The notes under the pieces: model-generated | The model's input: only the letters and a program-made list of their open reading frames with translations | Told to the model about the DNA's origin: nothing | The model's database searches: none | Assembly (NCBI RefSeq): GCF_003046175.1 | Contig: NZ_PZZM01000001.1 | Span: forward strand, 741,001-805,000 | Source: Bosea sp. 124 | GTDB taxonomy: Bacteria; Pseudomonadota; Alphaproteobacteria; Rhizobiales; Beijerinckiaceae | Length of the DNA: 64,000 nucleotides | Direction of reading: 5' to 3' | Made by a program: the position numbers and the translations under genes | In this document: in pieces, positions 30,261 through 39,398 of the stretch | Layout: each line of letters begins with the position of its first letter | How positions within the stretch are numbered: position 1 is the first letter of the stretch

Positions 30261-30941
30261 CTACAGCGTGGCGGAGGCTCCGGTCGTGGCCCAGGCCGTG
30301 CCGGCGATCTTGGCGGCGGCGATCACGGCCTGCGTGCGGCTGTCGACGTCGAGCTTGGTCAGGATGGCCGAGACATGGGCCTTGACCGTCGCCTCCGAGA
30401 CGCCGAGCTCATAGGCGATCTGCTTGTTCAGCAGCCCCTCCGACAACATCATCAGCACGCGCACCTGCTGCGGCGTCAGCGTCGAGAGATTGCGGACCAT
30501 GGTCGCGGTTTCGGCATCGACCGGAGCGTTGAGATCGACACCGGGCGGGGTCCAGACGCCGCCTTCGAGCACGGCACGGATCGCCTCGCCCATCTGCTCG
30601 ACATCGGCGGTCTTGGGCAGGAAGCCAAGCGCCCCGAACTCGATACAGCGGCGGATGACCGCGGGGTCGTCATTGGCCGAGACGACGATCACCGGCACCT
30701 CGGGATGATCGGCGCGCAGGAAGAGCAGGCCCGAGAAACCCTGCACACCGGGCATGGTCAGATCGAGCAAAACGAGATCGGCGTCGCCGCCGCTGTCGAG
30801 CGCCTCGGTCAGCGCCTCGAGCGAGCCTACCTCGCTGACGTCGGCACCCTCGATCGCCGTTGAGACGGCCTGCCGCAAGGCGCCGCGGAAGAGCGGGTGA
30901 TCGTCCGCGATCACGATCCGCGTCGAAGGCTGCCGTTTCAT
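30261..30941 (-). CDS. LuxR/NarL-family response regulator
   Basis: The 226-aa regulator has a receiver domain (VIADDHPLFRGALRQAV, phospho-acceptor Asp in VLLDLTMPGVQG, switch residue region VIVVSANDD) and a C-terminal LuxR helix-turn-helix (LTPQQVRVLMMLSEGLLNKQ, then LGVSEATVKAHVSAIL). The ATG at 30941 (MKRQPSTR) is preferred over one 51 nt upstream because the receiver begins right after it. No kinase lies next to it. It is divergent from the symporter pair across about 290 bp, which suggests it controls that transporter, as CrbR-type regulators control acetate uptake in other bacteria. Confidence 0.85.
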   Translation of the reverse strand: MKRQPSTRIVIADDHPLFRGALRQAVSTAIEGADVSEVGSLEALTEALDSGGDADLVLLDLTMPGVQGFSGLLFLRADHPEVPVIVVSANDDPAVIRRCIEFGALGFLPKTADVEQMGEAIRAVLEGGVWTPPGVDLNAPVDAETATMVRNLSTLTPQQVRVLMMLSEGLLNKQIAYELGVSEATVKAHVSAILTKLDVDSRTQAVIAAAKIAGTAWATTGASATL

Positions 30942-31235
30942 TGGAACCAATCCCCATGGGCGCACAGGTATTGTGCCCCAGTTAGCGCTCAAACCTCAAC
31001 CCTCGGAGCAGCAGGCGGAACGCCGCCGGCGCGCACCGCGCAAGGCCATTGCTGCAATGCGGCAAGAAACGCAAGACGAACGCCCGGTCGTACGTCTTAA
31101 GTTCACATTCTTTCTACGATCGCCTTGGCTTAACCTGTCGCCGGGCAGCGGACTCAAACGGGCGCAACCTCTGCAAGACCCGAAAGCCGCACAAAGGTCC
31201 GGCAACGATAAAATTCACGCTGAGGGAGCGAAATC

Positions 31236-31493
31236 ATGAATTCATCTCCAGATGACGAACATTGGCGTAAAACCAGTCGCCTCATGATCATCATGATGTC
31301 GCTATGGTTCTTCTTCGGCTATGTCATCCATGCCTTTGTCACGCCGCTCAACAGCATCAAGATCTTCGGTTTCCCGTTGGGTTTTTATATGGCGGCGCAG
31401 GGCTCCCTGATCGTCTTCGTTGCGATGCTGTTCTGGTTCGCCAAGGCCCAGGACAAGATCGATACCGAAGCCGGCTTCGCCGAAGACGAATGA
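31236..31493 (+). CDS. Sodium:solute symporter small subunit (DUF4212)
   Basis: The 85-aa protein has two membrane helices (LMIIMMSLWFFFGYVIHAFV and GFYMAAQGSLIVFVAMLFWF) joined by a short loop, matching the DUF4212/TIGR03647 small subunit that accompanies large sodium:solute symporters. A good ribosome site (GAGGGAG) precedes the ATG. The large subunit starts 18 nt after its stop, so the two form a unit. It probably assists assembly or activity of the large subunit in the inner membrane. Confidence 0.88.
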   Translation: MNSSPDDEHWRKTSRLMIIMMSLWFFFGYVIHAFVTPLNSIKIFGFPLGFYMAAQGSLIVFVAMLFWFAKAQDKIDTEAGFAEDE

Positions 31494-31511
31494 ACCCGGG
31501 GGCAACTGATC

Positions 31512-33488
31512 ATGGCAACGCAAGCGCAATCGGGCGGCGGTGATTTCACCTCCAACCTCGGCCGGATCTACGGCATCTACACCGGCGGCTTTGCCGCCTT
31601 CATCATTCTTGTCGCCATTCTGGAACGGGTCGGCGTCCCGAACCAGATCCTCGGCTACATGTTCGTCGGCTTCACCATCCTGGTCTATGCCTTCATCGGC
31701 ATCGTCTCCCGCACCGTTCAGGTGTCGGAGTATTATGTCGCGGGCCGCAAGGTTCCCGCCTTCTACAACGGCATGGCGACGGGCGCGGACTGGATGTCCG
31801 GCGCATCCTTCGTCGGCATGGCCGGCTCGCTCTTCCTGCTCGGCTATGACGGCCTCGCCTTCGTGCTCGGCTGGACCGGCGGCTATGTTCTGGTGGCGGT
31901 GCTCGTCGCACCGTTCCTGCGCAAGTTCGGCGCCTATACCGTGCCGGACTTCCTGGCCGCGCGCTATGGCGGCAACGCCGCCCGCATGCTCGGCGTCATC
32001 GTGCTGCTGGCCTGCTCCTTCACCTATGTGGTGGCGCAGATCTTCGCGACGGGCCTGATCGCCCAGCGCTTCCTCGGCATGGACTTCGTCGTCGCGGTCT
32101 ATGTCGGCCTGCTCGGCATTCTGGTCTGCTCCATGCTCGGCGGCATGCGCGCCGTCACCTGGACGCAGGTGGCCCAGTACATCGTGCTGATCGTGGCCTA
32201 TCTGATCCCGGTCGTGATCCTCTCGGCGCAGAAGTTCGGCCTGCCCATCCCGCAGCTGACCTATGGTGCGGCGCTGGAGCAGATCGCCCAGCTCGAGCAG
32301 AGCTTCATCCAGAACGGGCTCGCGCCCGCGACGCAGAAGCTGCACACGGCCGCCTTCACCTCCTACAGCCCGGCGAACTACTTCGCCCTGATCCTGTGCC
32401 TGATGGTCGGCACAGCCTCGCTGCCGCACGTCCTGATGCGCTACTTCACCACCCCTTCGGTGCGTGACGCGCGCATGTCGGTCGCCTGGTCGCTGCTCTT
32501 CATCTTCCTGCTCTACTTCACCGCCCCGGCCTATGCCGCGTTCTCGAAGCTCGAGGTCTACTCGACCCTGATCGGCAAGAACGTCGCGGACATGCCGGCC
32601 TGGGTGTTCACCTATGGCAAGCTCGGGCTGGTCACGATCTGCGGCAAGGCAGCCGACAGCGTCGCGACCATCACCGCCGCCTGCCAGGGCCTCGCCGGGA
32701 ACACCGGCGTGCTGCGCCTGCAGGATTTCGGCATCAACACCGACGTGGTCGTGCTCTCCACGCCGGAAATCGCGGGCATGCCCTATGTCATCGCCGGCCT
32801 CGTCGCCGCCGGTGGCCTCGCGGCCGCGCTCTCGACGGCCGACGGCCTGCTGCTCGCCATCGCCAACGCGCTCTCGCACGACATCTACTACAAGATGATC
32901 GATCCGAAGGCGCCGGCGGCGCGCCGCCTCATCATCTCGCGCATCCTGCTCGTGGTGGTGGCGCTCGCGGCGGCTTGGACAGCGTCCAAGCGCCCGGCCG
33001 ACATCCTGGCGATGGTGTCCTGGGCGTTCTCGCTGGCGGCCGCGGGTCTCTTCCCGGCGCTGGTGCTCGGCATCTGGGACAAGCGGACCAACAAGGCGGG
33101 CGCGGTCGCGGGCATCATCGCCGGCTTCGGCGTCTGCCTGTTCTACCTCGTCGTGACCCGCTATTTCCCGGGCTTCGGCGTGGCCTATGCCGGCATGACG
33201 TCGCTGCTCAACCCCGTCACCAATGCGCCTCTGGTCAACCTCCAGACGGCAATGGCGGCGCCGGGCGCGATGGAGGGCTGGGTCGCGGGCACGCATGCGC
33301 TCGCGTCCAAGGTCGGCTGGCTCAACATCAACAACATCTCCTCGGCGATCTTCGGCCTGCCGGTCGGGTTCGTGGTGATGATGGTGGTGTCACGCATGAC
33401 CACCGCGCCCTCGCAGGAACTGCAGGACTTCGTCGATGCCTGCCGGCGCCCGCGCGGCGGCACGATCATGGAAGAGAAGACCGCCTGA
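31512..33488 (+). CDS. Sodium:solute symporter large subunit (VC_2705-type, acetate/monocarboxylate-like)
   Basis: The 658-aa transporter has about 13 membrane helices of the SSS family, from GIYTGGFAAFIILVAILERV to the C-terminal PVGFVVMMVVSRM. Family stretches include YYVAGRKVPAFYNGMATGAD, GYVLVAVLVAPFLRKFGAY and the LAAALSTADGLLLAIANALS sodium-site helix. The length and the DUF4212 partner match the VC_2705 subfamily, whose relatives are often named as acetate permeases (ActP-like). The substrate is not proven; acetate or another short carboxylate is likely. There is no attached kinase domain. A perfect terminator follows. Confidence 0.88.
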   Translation: MATQAQSGGGDFTSNLGRIYGIYTGGFAAFIILVAILERVGVPNQILGYMFVGFTILVYAFIGIVSRTVQVSEYYVAGRKVPAFYNGMATGADWMSGASFVGMAGSLFLLGYDGLAFVLGWTGGYVLVAVLVAPFLRKFGAYTVPDFLAARYGGNAARMLGVIVLLACSFTYVVAQIFATGLIAQRFLGMDFVVAVYVGLLGILVCSMLGGMRAVTWTQVAQYIVLIVAYLIPVVILSAQKFGLPIPQLTYGAALEQIAQLEQSFIQNGLAPATQKLHTAAFTSYSPANYFALILCLMVGTASLPHVLMRYFTTPSVRDARMSVAWSLLFIFLLYFTAPAYAAFSKLEVYSTLIGKNVADMPAWVFTYGKLGLVTICGKAADSVATITAACQGLAGNTGVLRLQDFGINTDVVVLSTPEIAGMPYVIAGLVAAGGLAAALSTADGLLLAIANALSHDIYYKMIDPKAPAARRLIISRILLVVVALAAAWTASKRPADILAMVSWAFSLAAAGLFPALVLGIWDKRTNKAGAVAGIIAGFGVCLFYLVVTRYFPGFGVAYAGMTSLLNPVTNAPLVNLQTAMAAPGAMEGWVAGTHALASKVGWLNINNISSAIFGLPVGFVVMMVVSRMTTAPSQELQDFVDACRRPRGGTIMEEKTA

Positions 33489-33511
33489 TCGCGGCCTGAC
33501 CTTACGACAAG

Positions 33512-33548
33512 CGAAGGGGCGGGACCTTGCGTCCCGCCCCTTCGTCTC
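33512..33548 (+). terminator. Intrinsic terminator after symporter operon
   Basis: CGAAGGGGCGGGAC at 33512-33525 pairs perfectly with GTCCCGCCCCTTCG at 33531-33544 around CTTGC, a 14-bp GC-rich stem, followed by TCTCTC. It lies 24 nt past the symporter stop and should end that transcript. Confidence 0.8.
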
Positions 33549-33608
33549 TCAACCATCCCGCACACTGCCCCGGCATCACAGCCATCATCCGCCTTGGAGT
33601 ATTCGCGC

Positions 33609-33920
33609 GTGGCTCAGGAAGCCGGGTTCTGGCTGTTTCACATCCCCAACATCATGCTCGCGGCGGCGATCTACACGCTGCTGGGGCGCTACATTCTCTC
33701 ACTGATGTTCCCCGCCGACAGCGACAAGGTCGTCTGGCGGGTCTTCAAGCAGATCACCGACCCAATCCTGAACGCGGTCCGCATGGTGACACCGGCGATC
33801 GTGCCGCCGCCGCTGCTGAACCTGTTCGCGATCATCTGGCTCCTGCTTCTGCGTGTCGCCTTCTACTTCCTGATCCGCTCGCTCGGCCTGCTGCCCATCG
33901 TGCCCGGAGCCTCATCATGA
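33609..33920 (+). CDS. YggT-like membrane protein
   Basis: The 103-aa protein has two hydrophobic segments (NIMLAAAIYTLLGRYILSLM and LLNLFAIIWLLLLRVAFYFL) separated by FKQITDPILNAVRMVTP, a pattern like YggT repeats, where a P-L-x-R/x-V loop follows the first helix. The GTG at 33609 is chosen because TTGGAG lies about 10 nt upstream; that same TTG could itself start 5 residues earlier. Its stop overlaps the next gene's ATG. YggT relatives have been linked to osmotic tolerance and cell-envelope functions; the role here is not known. Confidence 0.65.
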   Translation: MAQEAGFWLFHIPNIMLAAAIYTLLGRYILSLMFPADSDKVVWRVFKQITDPILNAVRMVTPAIVPPPLLNLFAIIWLLLLRVAFYFLIRSLGLLPIVPGASS

Positions 33921-34258
33921 CGGACGACCGCGAAACCCTGCTTCGCCAGGACGGGCTGCTGATCGGCATCGCGGGAGCCTCGCTGCTCTCGGGCATGCAT
34001 TTCTCGCCCTTCTTCGATCCGGCCTTCATCATCGTGAAGTTCCTGATCGCGCCGACCTTCTTCATCTCCTCGCCGATCCTGCTGTTTTATTTCACCTCGC
34101 TGCTGGTCTCGATCTCTTGCCTGATCATCGCCGGTGCGGGGGCGGCGATCTTCGAGCGCATCACCGGCCGCACCAGGAGCGACCCGGTCTCGCTCGGCGT
34201 CTGGCTGGCCGGGCTTCTGCTGCTGGCCATCCCCGTCTTTTTCGGGATGGCCGGCTGA
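33917..34258 (+). CDS. Hypothetical membrane protein
   Basis: The 113-aa protein has an N-terminal polar stretch (MTDDRETLLRQDG) and three hydrophobic segments: GIAGASLLSGMHF, the long SPILLFYFTSLLVSISCLII and VWLAGLLLLAIPVFFGM. The ATG overlaps the stop of the YggT-like gene (ATGA), so both are in one operon. I recognise no named family. It is a small inner-membrane protein of unknown role. Confidence 0.65.
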   Translation: MTDDRETLLRQDGLLIGIAGASLLSGMHFSPFFDPAFIIVKFLIAPTFFISSPILLFYFTSLLVSISCLIIAGAGAAIFERITGRTRSDPVSLGVWLAGLLLLAIPVFFGMAG

Positions 34259-34314
34259 GCCGCCTGCCGTGCGGGCCCAGGCGCTCACGAGACGGTGATT
34301 TCGGCGTTGCCGCG

Positions 34315-34752
34315 ATGTCGGACAGTGTGGTGAGCGTGCCGAGCCCCACCGTCATGATGATCGATCCTTCTCGCGATCTTGGGCGCCGCCTGCGCCTCCT
34401 GGCCGAAATCTCGACCGCGCGAGGGTGCGGCTTCGCGGGGCTGGCCACGCTCTGCCTGATGATCGGGCTTTCGGCCAACCTGGCCGCGACACTGAAGGCT
34501 GGAGGCTACAGCGCATTGCTGGTGACGAGCGTGCTGCTGATGATGGCGCAGCGCGCACCGGGCAAGCCCTTCCGCCACACGGAGGTCTGGCTGATGCTGG
34601 ACGAGGCGGAGCGACCGCCCGAGCCAATGGCGCAGCGCCTGCTGGCCGGCGTCAGACGGGCGGTGTTCCTGCGCTTTGCCGCCTATCACGCCGTCGCCGC
34701 CGCATTGCTGCTGACAGGCGGGTTCATCGCCGGCCTGCCGGGACGCATCTGA
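34315..34752 (+). CDS. Hypothetical membrane protein
   Basis: The 145-aa frame from ATG 34315 has a polar N-terminus, a hydrophobic stretch (FAGLATLCLMIGLSANLA), a second one (YSALLVTSVLLMMAQ), a charged middle (FRHTEVWLMLDEAERPPE) and a last hydrophobic helix (AVAAALLLTGGFIAGL). It probably spans the inner membrane three times. It lies 56 nt after the previous small membrane gene and converges with the DNA ligase gene. No family is recognised, and coding potential rests on codon pattern and membrane layout. Confidence 0.55.
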   Translation: MSDSVVSVPSPTVMMIDPSRDLGRRLRLLAEISTARGCGFAGLATLCLMIGLSANLAATLKAGGYSALLVTSVLLMMAQRAPGKPFRHTEVWLMLDEAERPPEPMAQRLLAGVRRAVFLRFAAYHAVAAALLLTGGFIAGLPGRI

Positions 34753-34761
34753 GGCAGCCTA

Positions 34762-36399
34762 TCAGACGCCTGCCGGGAGCAACGCTTCCAGCGCCTCGAT
34801 GCGGTCGGCCTCGCGCGACGGCTTGTCCCAGCGGATGCGGCTGATGCGGGGGAAGCGCATGGCGAGCCCGGATTTATGCCGCGTCGAGCGCTGCAACCCC
34901 TCGAAGGCGACCTCGAAGACAAGGCCGCTCTCGATGTCGTGCCTCACCTCGCGCACCGGCCCGAAGCGGTTTTGCGTATGCTTGCGGACATAGCGGTCGA
35001 GTTCGAGCAACTCTTCGTCGGTGAAGCCGAAATAGGCTTTCCCCACGGGGACGAGTTCGTCCGCGCCGCCCTCCCCGACCCGCCAGACGCCGAAGGTGAA
35101 GTCGGAATAGAAGGAGGAGCGCTTGCCGTGGCCGCGCTGGGCATACATCAGCACGCAGTCGACGAGCCGGGCCTCGCGTTTCCATTTCCACCAGTGCCCC
35201 TTGGGGCGGCCCGGCAGATAGGGCGATTCCAGCCGCTTGATCATGCAGCCCTCGACCGCCTCCGCATCCGCTCCGGCGCCGGCCGCGGCAGGGTCGGCCC
35301 GGGCGACGGCCAGTTCCTCCCAGGTCGAGAAGGCGATGGGCGGCGAGAGATCGACGATCGGGCTTCCCAGCCTCGCGACGAAAGCCTCCAGACGCTGGCG
35401 GCGCCCCGACAGCGGCATCTCGCGCAGATCCTCGCCGCCATCGACGAGCAGATCGTAGGCGCGGATATGGGCTGGGTACTCGACCAGCATCTTCGCGGTG
35501 ACGCTCTTGCGGTTGAGCCGCTGCTGCAGCGTATTGAAGCTCTGCACCGCCTCCTCGCGACGCACGAGCAGTTCGCCATCGAGCGCTCCATCCAGCGTCA
35601 GCGCCTCGACGACATCGGGAAAGGCGGCGGCGATGTCCTCGCCGGTGCGCGAGAACAGCCGCGTGACGCGCGAGCCGTCCGGCCGCGTGCCGCTGACCGC
35701 CTGAACGCGGATGCCGTCCCATTTCCACTCCGCCTGGAATTCGGCCGGGCTCATCTTTTCGAAATCGCCGTCCTCGACCGGATGCGAAAGCATGACCGGC
35801 CGGAACGGGGCGGGATCGGTCGCTTCCGGCCGGGCTCCGCGTCCTTCGAGCCAGGCGAAGAGCTCCCGATAGGGCGGCTCGAGCCCATGCCAGACCTGCT
35901 CGACATCGTCGGGCACGACGCCGCCCAGGCTGGCGGCGGCCGTCTTGGCGAGGCGCGCCGAGACGCCGATGCGCAGCGAGCCGGTGATGAGCTTGAGCAA
36001 CGCCCAGCGGCCGGTCTCGTCGAGCGCATCAAGCCAGGAGGCGACGAGGCGCGGCAGATCAGTCTTGCCGGCGTTGCGCAGGCCGGAGACCACATCGGGC
36101 AGATGCGGAACGTCGTTGGCGCCATGTTTCGCCGGCCACATCAGCGCGACCGTCTCCGAGAGATCGCCGACATAGTCGTAGGAGAGCGCAAACAGCACCG
36201 GGTCGGTGCGCTCGGCGATCAGCGCCCGGATCAGACCGGCCTTGGCGTTCGGGAAGACGAGGCCGCCCGTCATCGCCGCCAGCGCCAGGCCGCGATCGGG
36301 ATCGGGCGTGGTGCGGAGATAGTCGGCGATCAGCGCCAGCTTCGCATTGCGGCGTGGCTCATAGGCCAGGCGGTCGAGCAGCCAGGCGAAGCGGTTCAT
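34762..36399 (-). CDS. ATP-dependent DNA ligase (Lhr-associated type)
   Basis: The 545-aa ligase has an N-terminal domain (ALAAMTGGLVFPNAKAGLI), the adenylation core with the nucleotide-accepting Lys in EWKWDGIRVQAV, the motif DGELLVRREE, and the C-terminal OB fold with EGCMIKRLESPYLPGRPKG and HWWKWKR. It seals nicks using ATP. It lacks the LigD nuclease and polymerase domains and belongs to the set found with an exonuclease, an Lhr-like helicase and a metallophosphoesterase. All three partners are in this window but split from the ligase by other genes. Confidence 0.93.
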   Translation of the reverse strand: MNRFAWLLDRLAYEPRRNAKLALIADYLRTTPDPDRGLALAAMTGGLVFPNAKAGLIRALIAERTDPVLFALSYDYVGDLSETVALMWPAKHGANDVPHLPDVVSGLRNAGKTDLPRLVASWLDALDETGRWALLKLITGSLRIGVSARLAKTAAASLGGVVPDDVEQVWHGLEPPYRELFAWLEGRGARPEATDPAPFRPVMLSHPVEDGDFEKMSPAEFQAEWKWDGIRVQAVSGTRPDGSRVTRLFSRTGEDIAAAFPDVVEALTLDGALDGELLVRREEAVQSFNTLQQRLNRKSVTAKMLVEYPAHIRAYDLLVDGGEDLREMPLSGRRQRLEAFVARLGSPIVDLSPPIAFSTWEELAVARADPAAAGAGADAEAVEGCMIKRLESPYLPGRPKGHWWKWKREARLVDCVLMYAQRGHGKRSSFYSDFTFGVWRVGEGGADELVPVGKAYFGFTDEELLELDRYVRKHTQNRFGPVREVRHDIESGLVFEVAFEGLQRSTRHKSGLAMRFPRISRIRWDKPSREADRIEALEALLPAGV

Positions 36400-36521
36400 G
36401 GCTGCCCTCGCCGGTCGTTACGGTCCGAAATCACCTGAATCGCCCTGCTGCGCCGCATCATTCAGTTTCCGTTCATGAACGGATTGCCAGACAGGATCAT
36501 CAGACCGGAGATAGACTGCCG

Positions 36522-37289
36522 ATGCGCGCCGCGATGCGGATCCTGGCCTTGAATCTCATCGTGGCGGCGACACTGGCGGGAGCGGCTCAGGCCGGCCCCT
36601 TCATCTGCCGCGAGACGCCCATCGTTCAGGCCACCGAGCGACTTGCCGCGCTCGCCCCGCGGGTCGTGGCCGGCGGCAAGCTCGACATTCTCGCGATCGG
36701 CTCCTCCTCGACCGAGGGCGTCGGCGCCTCGACCCGCGACAGGAGCTATCCGGCGCGTCTGCAGAACCTGCTGGCGACCGCCTGGCCACGCGTTCAGGTC
36801 AATATCGCCAATGCCGGCATCGGCGGCGAAATCGCGCCGCAGACGCTGGCCCGGCTGAAGCAGGCGCTGAGCGAGCGGCGCTATGACCTGGTGATCTGGC
36901 AGGTCGGAACCAATGACGCCGTCAACGGCGGCGATCTGGCGGCCTTCAAGGCGATGGTCGCGGACGGCATCGCCATGGTGCGCCAGGCCGGGCCGAGCCT
37001 CGCTTTGCTCGATCCGCAATTCTTTCCGGGCATTCGCGAGCCGGCGCGCTACCGAACCTATGTCGATGCGATCGGCGAAGTCGCGAAGGGGCAGAGCGTG
37101 CCCGTCTTCACGCGCTACGACACGATGCGCGAATGGCACGAAGCCGATGCACAGGCCTTCACCGCCGCGCTCGCCGCCGACAGCTTCCATATGAGCGATG
37201 CCGGCTATGACTGCCTCGCCCGCGACATGGCCGCCGGTCTGCTCTCGCTGACCGCAGCGGGGCGCCCCGTCATGGCGCAGAGCAAGTAA
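36522..37289 (+). CDS. Secreted SGNH/GDSL-type hydrolase
   Basis: The 255-aa protein has a signal peptide (LNLIVAATLAGAAQAGP, cleavage after AQA) and an SGNH hydrolase domain: block I IGSSSTEGVGAS with the Ser nucleophile, block II GIGGEIAP, block III VGTNDAVNGG with Asn, and block V DSFHMSDAGYDC with the Asp-His pair. It should be a periplasmic or secreted esterase or lipase, possibly acting on cell-wall or acylated sugars. It is transcribed opposite to the ligase and exonuclease genes that flank it and interrupts the repair set. The ATG at 36522 gives the signal peptide right at the N-terminus. Confidence 0.85.
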   Translation: MRAAMRILALNLIVAATLAGAAQAGPFICRETPIVQATERLAALAPRVVAGGKLDILAIGSSSTEGVGASTRDRSYPARLQNLLATAWPRVQVNIANAGIGGEIAPQTLARLKQALSERRYDLVIWQVGTNDAVNGGDLAAFKAMVADGIAMVRQAGPSLALLDPQFFPGIREPARYRTYVDAIGEVAKGQSVPVFTRYDTMREWHEADAQAFTAALAADSFHMSDAGYDCLARDMAAGLLSLTAAGRPVMAQSK

Positions 37290-37314
37290 CACGTTCTCAG
37301 CCGGCAGCACGCAC

Positions 37315-38358
37315 TCAGACCACAGCCGCATCGGTACCCTCCGCCGCCAGCTCCGCCTCGCCTTCGTCACCGTAGCCGACGAGATGCAGCGGCTTGGCCT
37401 TGAGCCCGACCGTGCCGCACCAGTGGACGAGCGCCTCGGCCTCGCCATGAGTGACCCAGATCTCGCCCGCCCCGGTCTCGCGGATGGTGGCCTGGAGATC
37501 GCCCCAATCGGCATGGTCGGAGACGATCAGCGGCAGTTCCACGCCCTTCTGCCGGGCGCGGGCGCGGATGCGCATCCAGCCCGAGGCGAAGCTCGTCACC
37601 GGATCGGGGAATTTCCGCGCCCAGAGGTCCTGGATCGCGCTGGGGGGGCAGATCACGATCTCTCCTCCCAGTGCCTTCCGCTCGGCGGCGACGACCTTGC
37701 GGATCTCACCGAGCACCGCGCCTTCCGACTGATAGAATTCCGTCAGCTTCTCCATCGCGCCATGGATGTAGAGCGGGCGCTCGTAACCGGCCTCGCGGAT
37801 CAGGGCCATCACCCGCTGCGCCTTGCCGAGCGAATAGGCGCCGACGAGATGCGTCCGCTCCGGAAAGACGCGGACCGATTCGAGCAGCTTGCCGACCTCG
37901 GCATGGGCCGGCGGGTGCCGGAAGACGGGCAGGCCGAAGGTCGCCTCGGTGATGAAGATGTCGCAACGCACCGGCTCGAAACCGGCGCAGGTCGGGTCGC
38001 GCTCGCGCTTGTAGTCACCGGAGACGACGATGCGTAAGCCCCCCGCCTCGACCACGATCTGGGCCGAGCCGAGCACATGCCCCGCCGGGACGAAGGTGAA
38101 ATCGACCGTGCCGATCCGCGTCGTCTCGCCCGGCACAGCCTCCTGCCGGTCAGTCGTGAAGCCTTCGCCATAGCGCAGCGCCATGATGGCCAGCGTCTCG
38201 CGCGTCGCCAGCACGGCGCCGTGGCCGGCGCGGGCGTGGTCGGAATGGCCATGGGTGATCAGTGCCCGCGCCACGGGCCGGACCGGATCGATATGGATGT
38301 CGGCCGGCGGGCACCAGAGGCCGGCCGGCGTCGGGATCAGCAGTTCGGACGGACGCAT
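37315..38358 (-). CDS. Ligase-associated DNA exonuclease (metallo-beta-lactamase fold)
   Basis: The 347-aa protein has the metallo-beta-lactamase/beta-CASP pattern: ALITHGHSDHARAG (HxHxDH metal motif), FTFVPAGHVLGSAQIVV and GLRIVVSGDYKRERDP. It matches the exonuclease of the bacterial ligase-associated repair set, related to SNM1/Pso2 nucleases that process damaged ends. The ATG at 38358 (MRPSELLIPTP) fits the conserved N-terminus; an ATG at 38391 would add 11 residues but sits directly against a GAGGAGG. It is divergent from the methyltransferase gene. Confidence 0.85.
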   Translation of the reverse strand: MRPSELLIPTPAGLWCPPADIHIDPVRPVARALITHGHSDHARAGHGAVLATRETLAIMALRYGEGFTTDRQEAVPGETTRIGTVDFTFVPAGHVLGSAQIVVEAGGLRIVVSGDYKRERDPTCAGFEPVRCDIFITEATFGLPVFRHPPAHAEVGKLLESVRVFPERTHLVGAYSLGKAQRVMALIREAGYERPLYIHGAMEKLTEFYQSEGAVLGEIRKVVAAERKALGGEIVICPPSAIQDLWARKFPDPVTSFASGWMRIRARARQKGVELPLIVSDHADWGDLQATIRETGAGEIWVTHGEAEALVHWCGTVGLKAKPLHLVGYGDEGEAELAAEGTDAAVV

Positions 38359-38414
38359 CGTCCTAGCCGGGCGCTGTCTGGCCAGTGTCATCCTCCTCAG
38401 ATAGACCCGCAGGC

Positions 38415-39374
38415 ATGATCGAAAAGGGCTCCACCGCGCATTCCGCCAGCTCCGGCGATCCGACGCTCGACCGGCGCTATGCCTGGGCGGAAGCGGCGCT
38501 GAAGGATGGCGATGCTGCGGCTTGCGTTGAGATCCTCGACCAGACGCTGGCGCAAGCCTATCACTTCACCGCCGCCTGGCATCTTTACGGGCTGGCGCAG
38601 GAAGCGCTCGGCCACAAGGAAGAGGCTGCGACCGCCTGGCGGCAATGCCTGACGCTGGACCCGAACGATCATTTCGGCGCCCGGCTCGACCTCGCCCGCA
38701 TCGGCGCGATGGCGGCAGAGGACGCCACCTCCGAGAACTTCTCCGGCACGCTGTTCGATGCCTATGCCGAACGCTTCGACAGCCATCTGACACAGGCCCT
38801 GCATTACACCGCTCCCGCCCTGCTGAAGGCCGCGATGGCCCGCCTCTGCGACAACGCGGGCCGGCCCTTCCGGTTCGACACCGTGCTCGATCTCGGCTGC
38901 GGCACCGGGCTGATGGGCGAAGCGGTCCGCACTGAGGCCGGCTTCCTCGCCGGCTGCGACCTCTCGCCCCGCATGATCGAACGGGCGCGGGCGAAGACAC
39001 GTGCCGATGGAGAGCCGCTCTACGACAAGCTGGCGGTGGCAGGCCTGACCGCCTTCCTGACCAGCCGGCCGGATGTCTGTGCCGATCTCGTCGTCGCCGC
39101 CGACGTCTTCGTCTATCTCGGCGAACTCGCACCCGCCTTCGCCCAGTGCGCGCGGGTGCTGAAGCGCGGCGGCCTCTTCGCCTTCACGGTGCAGAGCCAT
39201 GACGGCGAAGGCGTCGTCGTGGGGGTGGATCGGCGGTTCGCGCATGCGGAGGGCTGGTTGCGGCGGAGGCTGAAGGAGGCAGGGTTGACACCCATAGCCA
39301 TCGACCCCGCCAGCACGCGGCAGGATCGCGACGTGCCGGTGCCGGGACTGCTGGTGGTGGCGCAGAAGGGCTGA
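38415..39374 (+). CDS. TPR-containing SAM-dependent methyltransferase
   Basis: The 319-aa protein has one or two TPR-like helices at residues 20-100 (AAWHLYGLAQEALGHKEEA, then WRQCLTLDPND) and a class I methyltransferase domain from about 150 with the SAM loop VLDLGCGTGLMGEAV and the acidic strand GCDLSPRMIERARAK. The C-terminal part includes ADVFVYLGELAPAF. The substrate is unknown; the TPR part suggests a protein substrate or partner. It is divergent from the exonuclease gene and probably monocistronic. Confidence 0.82.
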   Translation: MIEKGSTAHSASSGDPTLDRRYAWAEAALKDGDAAACVEILDQTLAQAYHFTAAWHLYGLAQEALGHKEEAATAWRQCLTLDPNDHFGARLDLARIGAMAAEDATSENFSGTLFDAYAERFDSHLTQALHYTAPALLKAAMARLCDNAGRPFRFDTVLDLGCGTGLMGEAVRTEAGFLAGCDLSPRMIERARAKTRADGEPLYDKLAVAGLTAFLTSRPDVCADLVVAADVFVYLGELAPAFAQCARVLKRGGLFAFTVQSHDGEGVVVGVDRRFAHAEGWLRRRLKEAGLTPIAIDPASTRQDRDVPVPGLLVVAQKG

Positions 39375-39398
39375 CCGTCGCGTCTTGGGCGGTTCGAA

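Noticed and set aside
31302..33296. Minus-strand ORF of 664 codons opposite the symporter
   Set aside because: Composition is dominated by Arg, His, Asp and Glu, and it mirrors the hydrophobic codons of the symporter gene.
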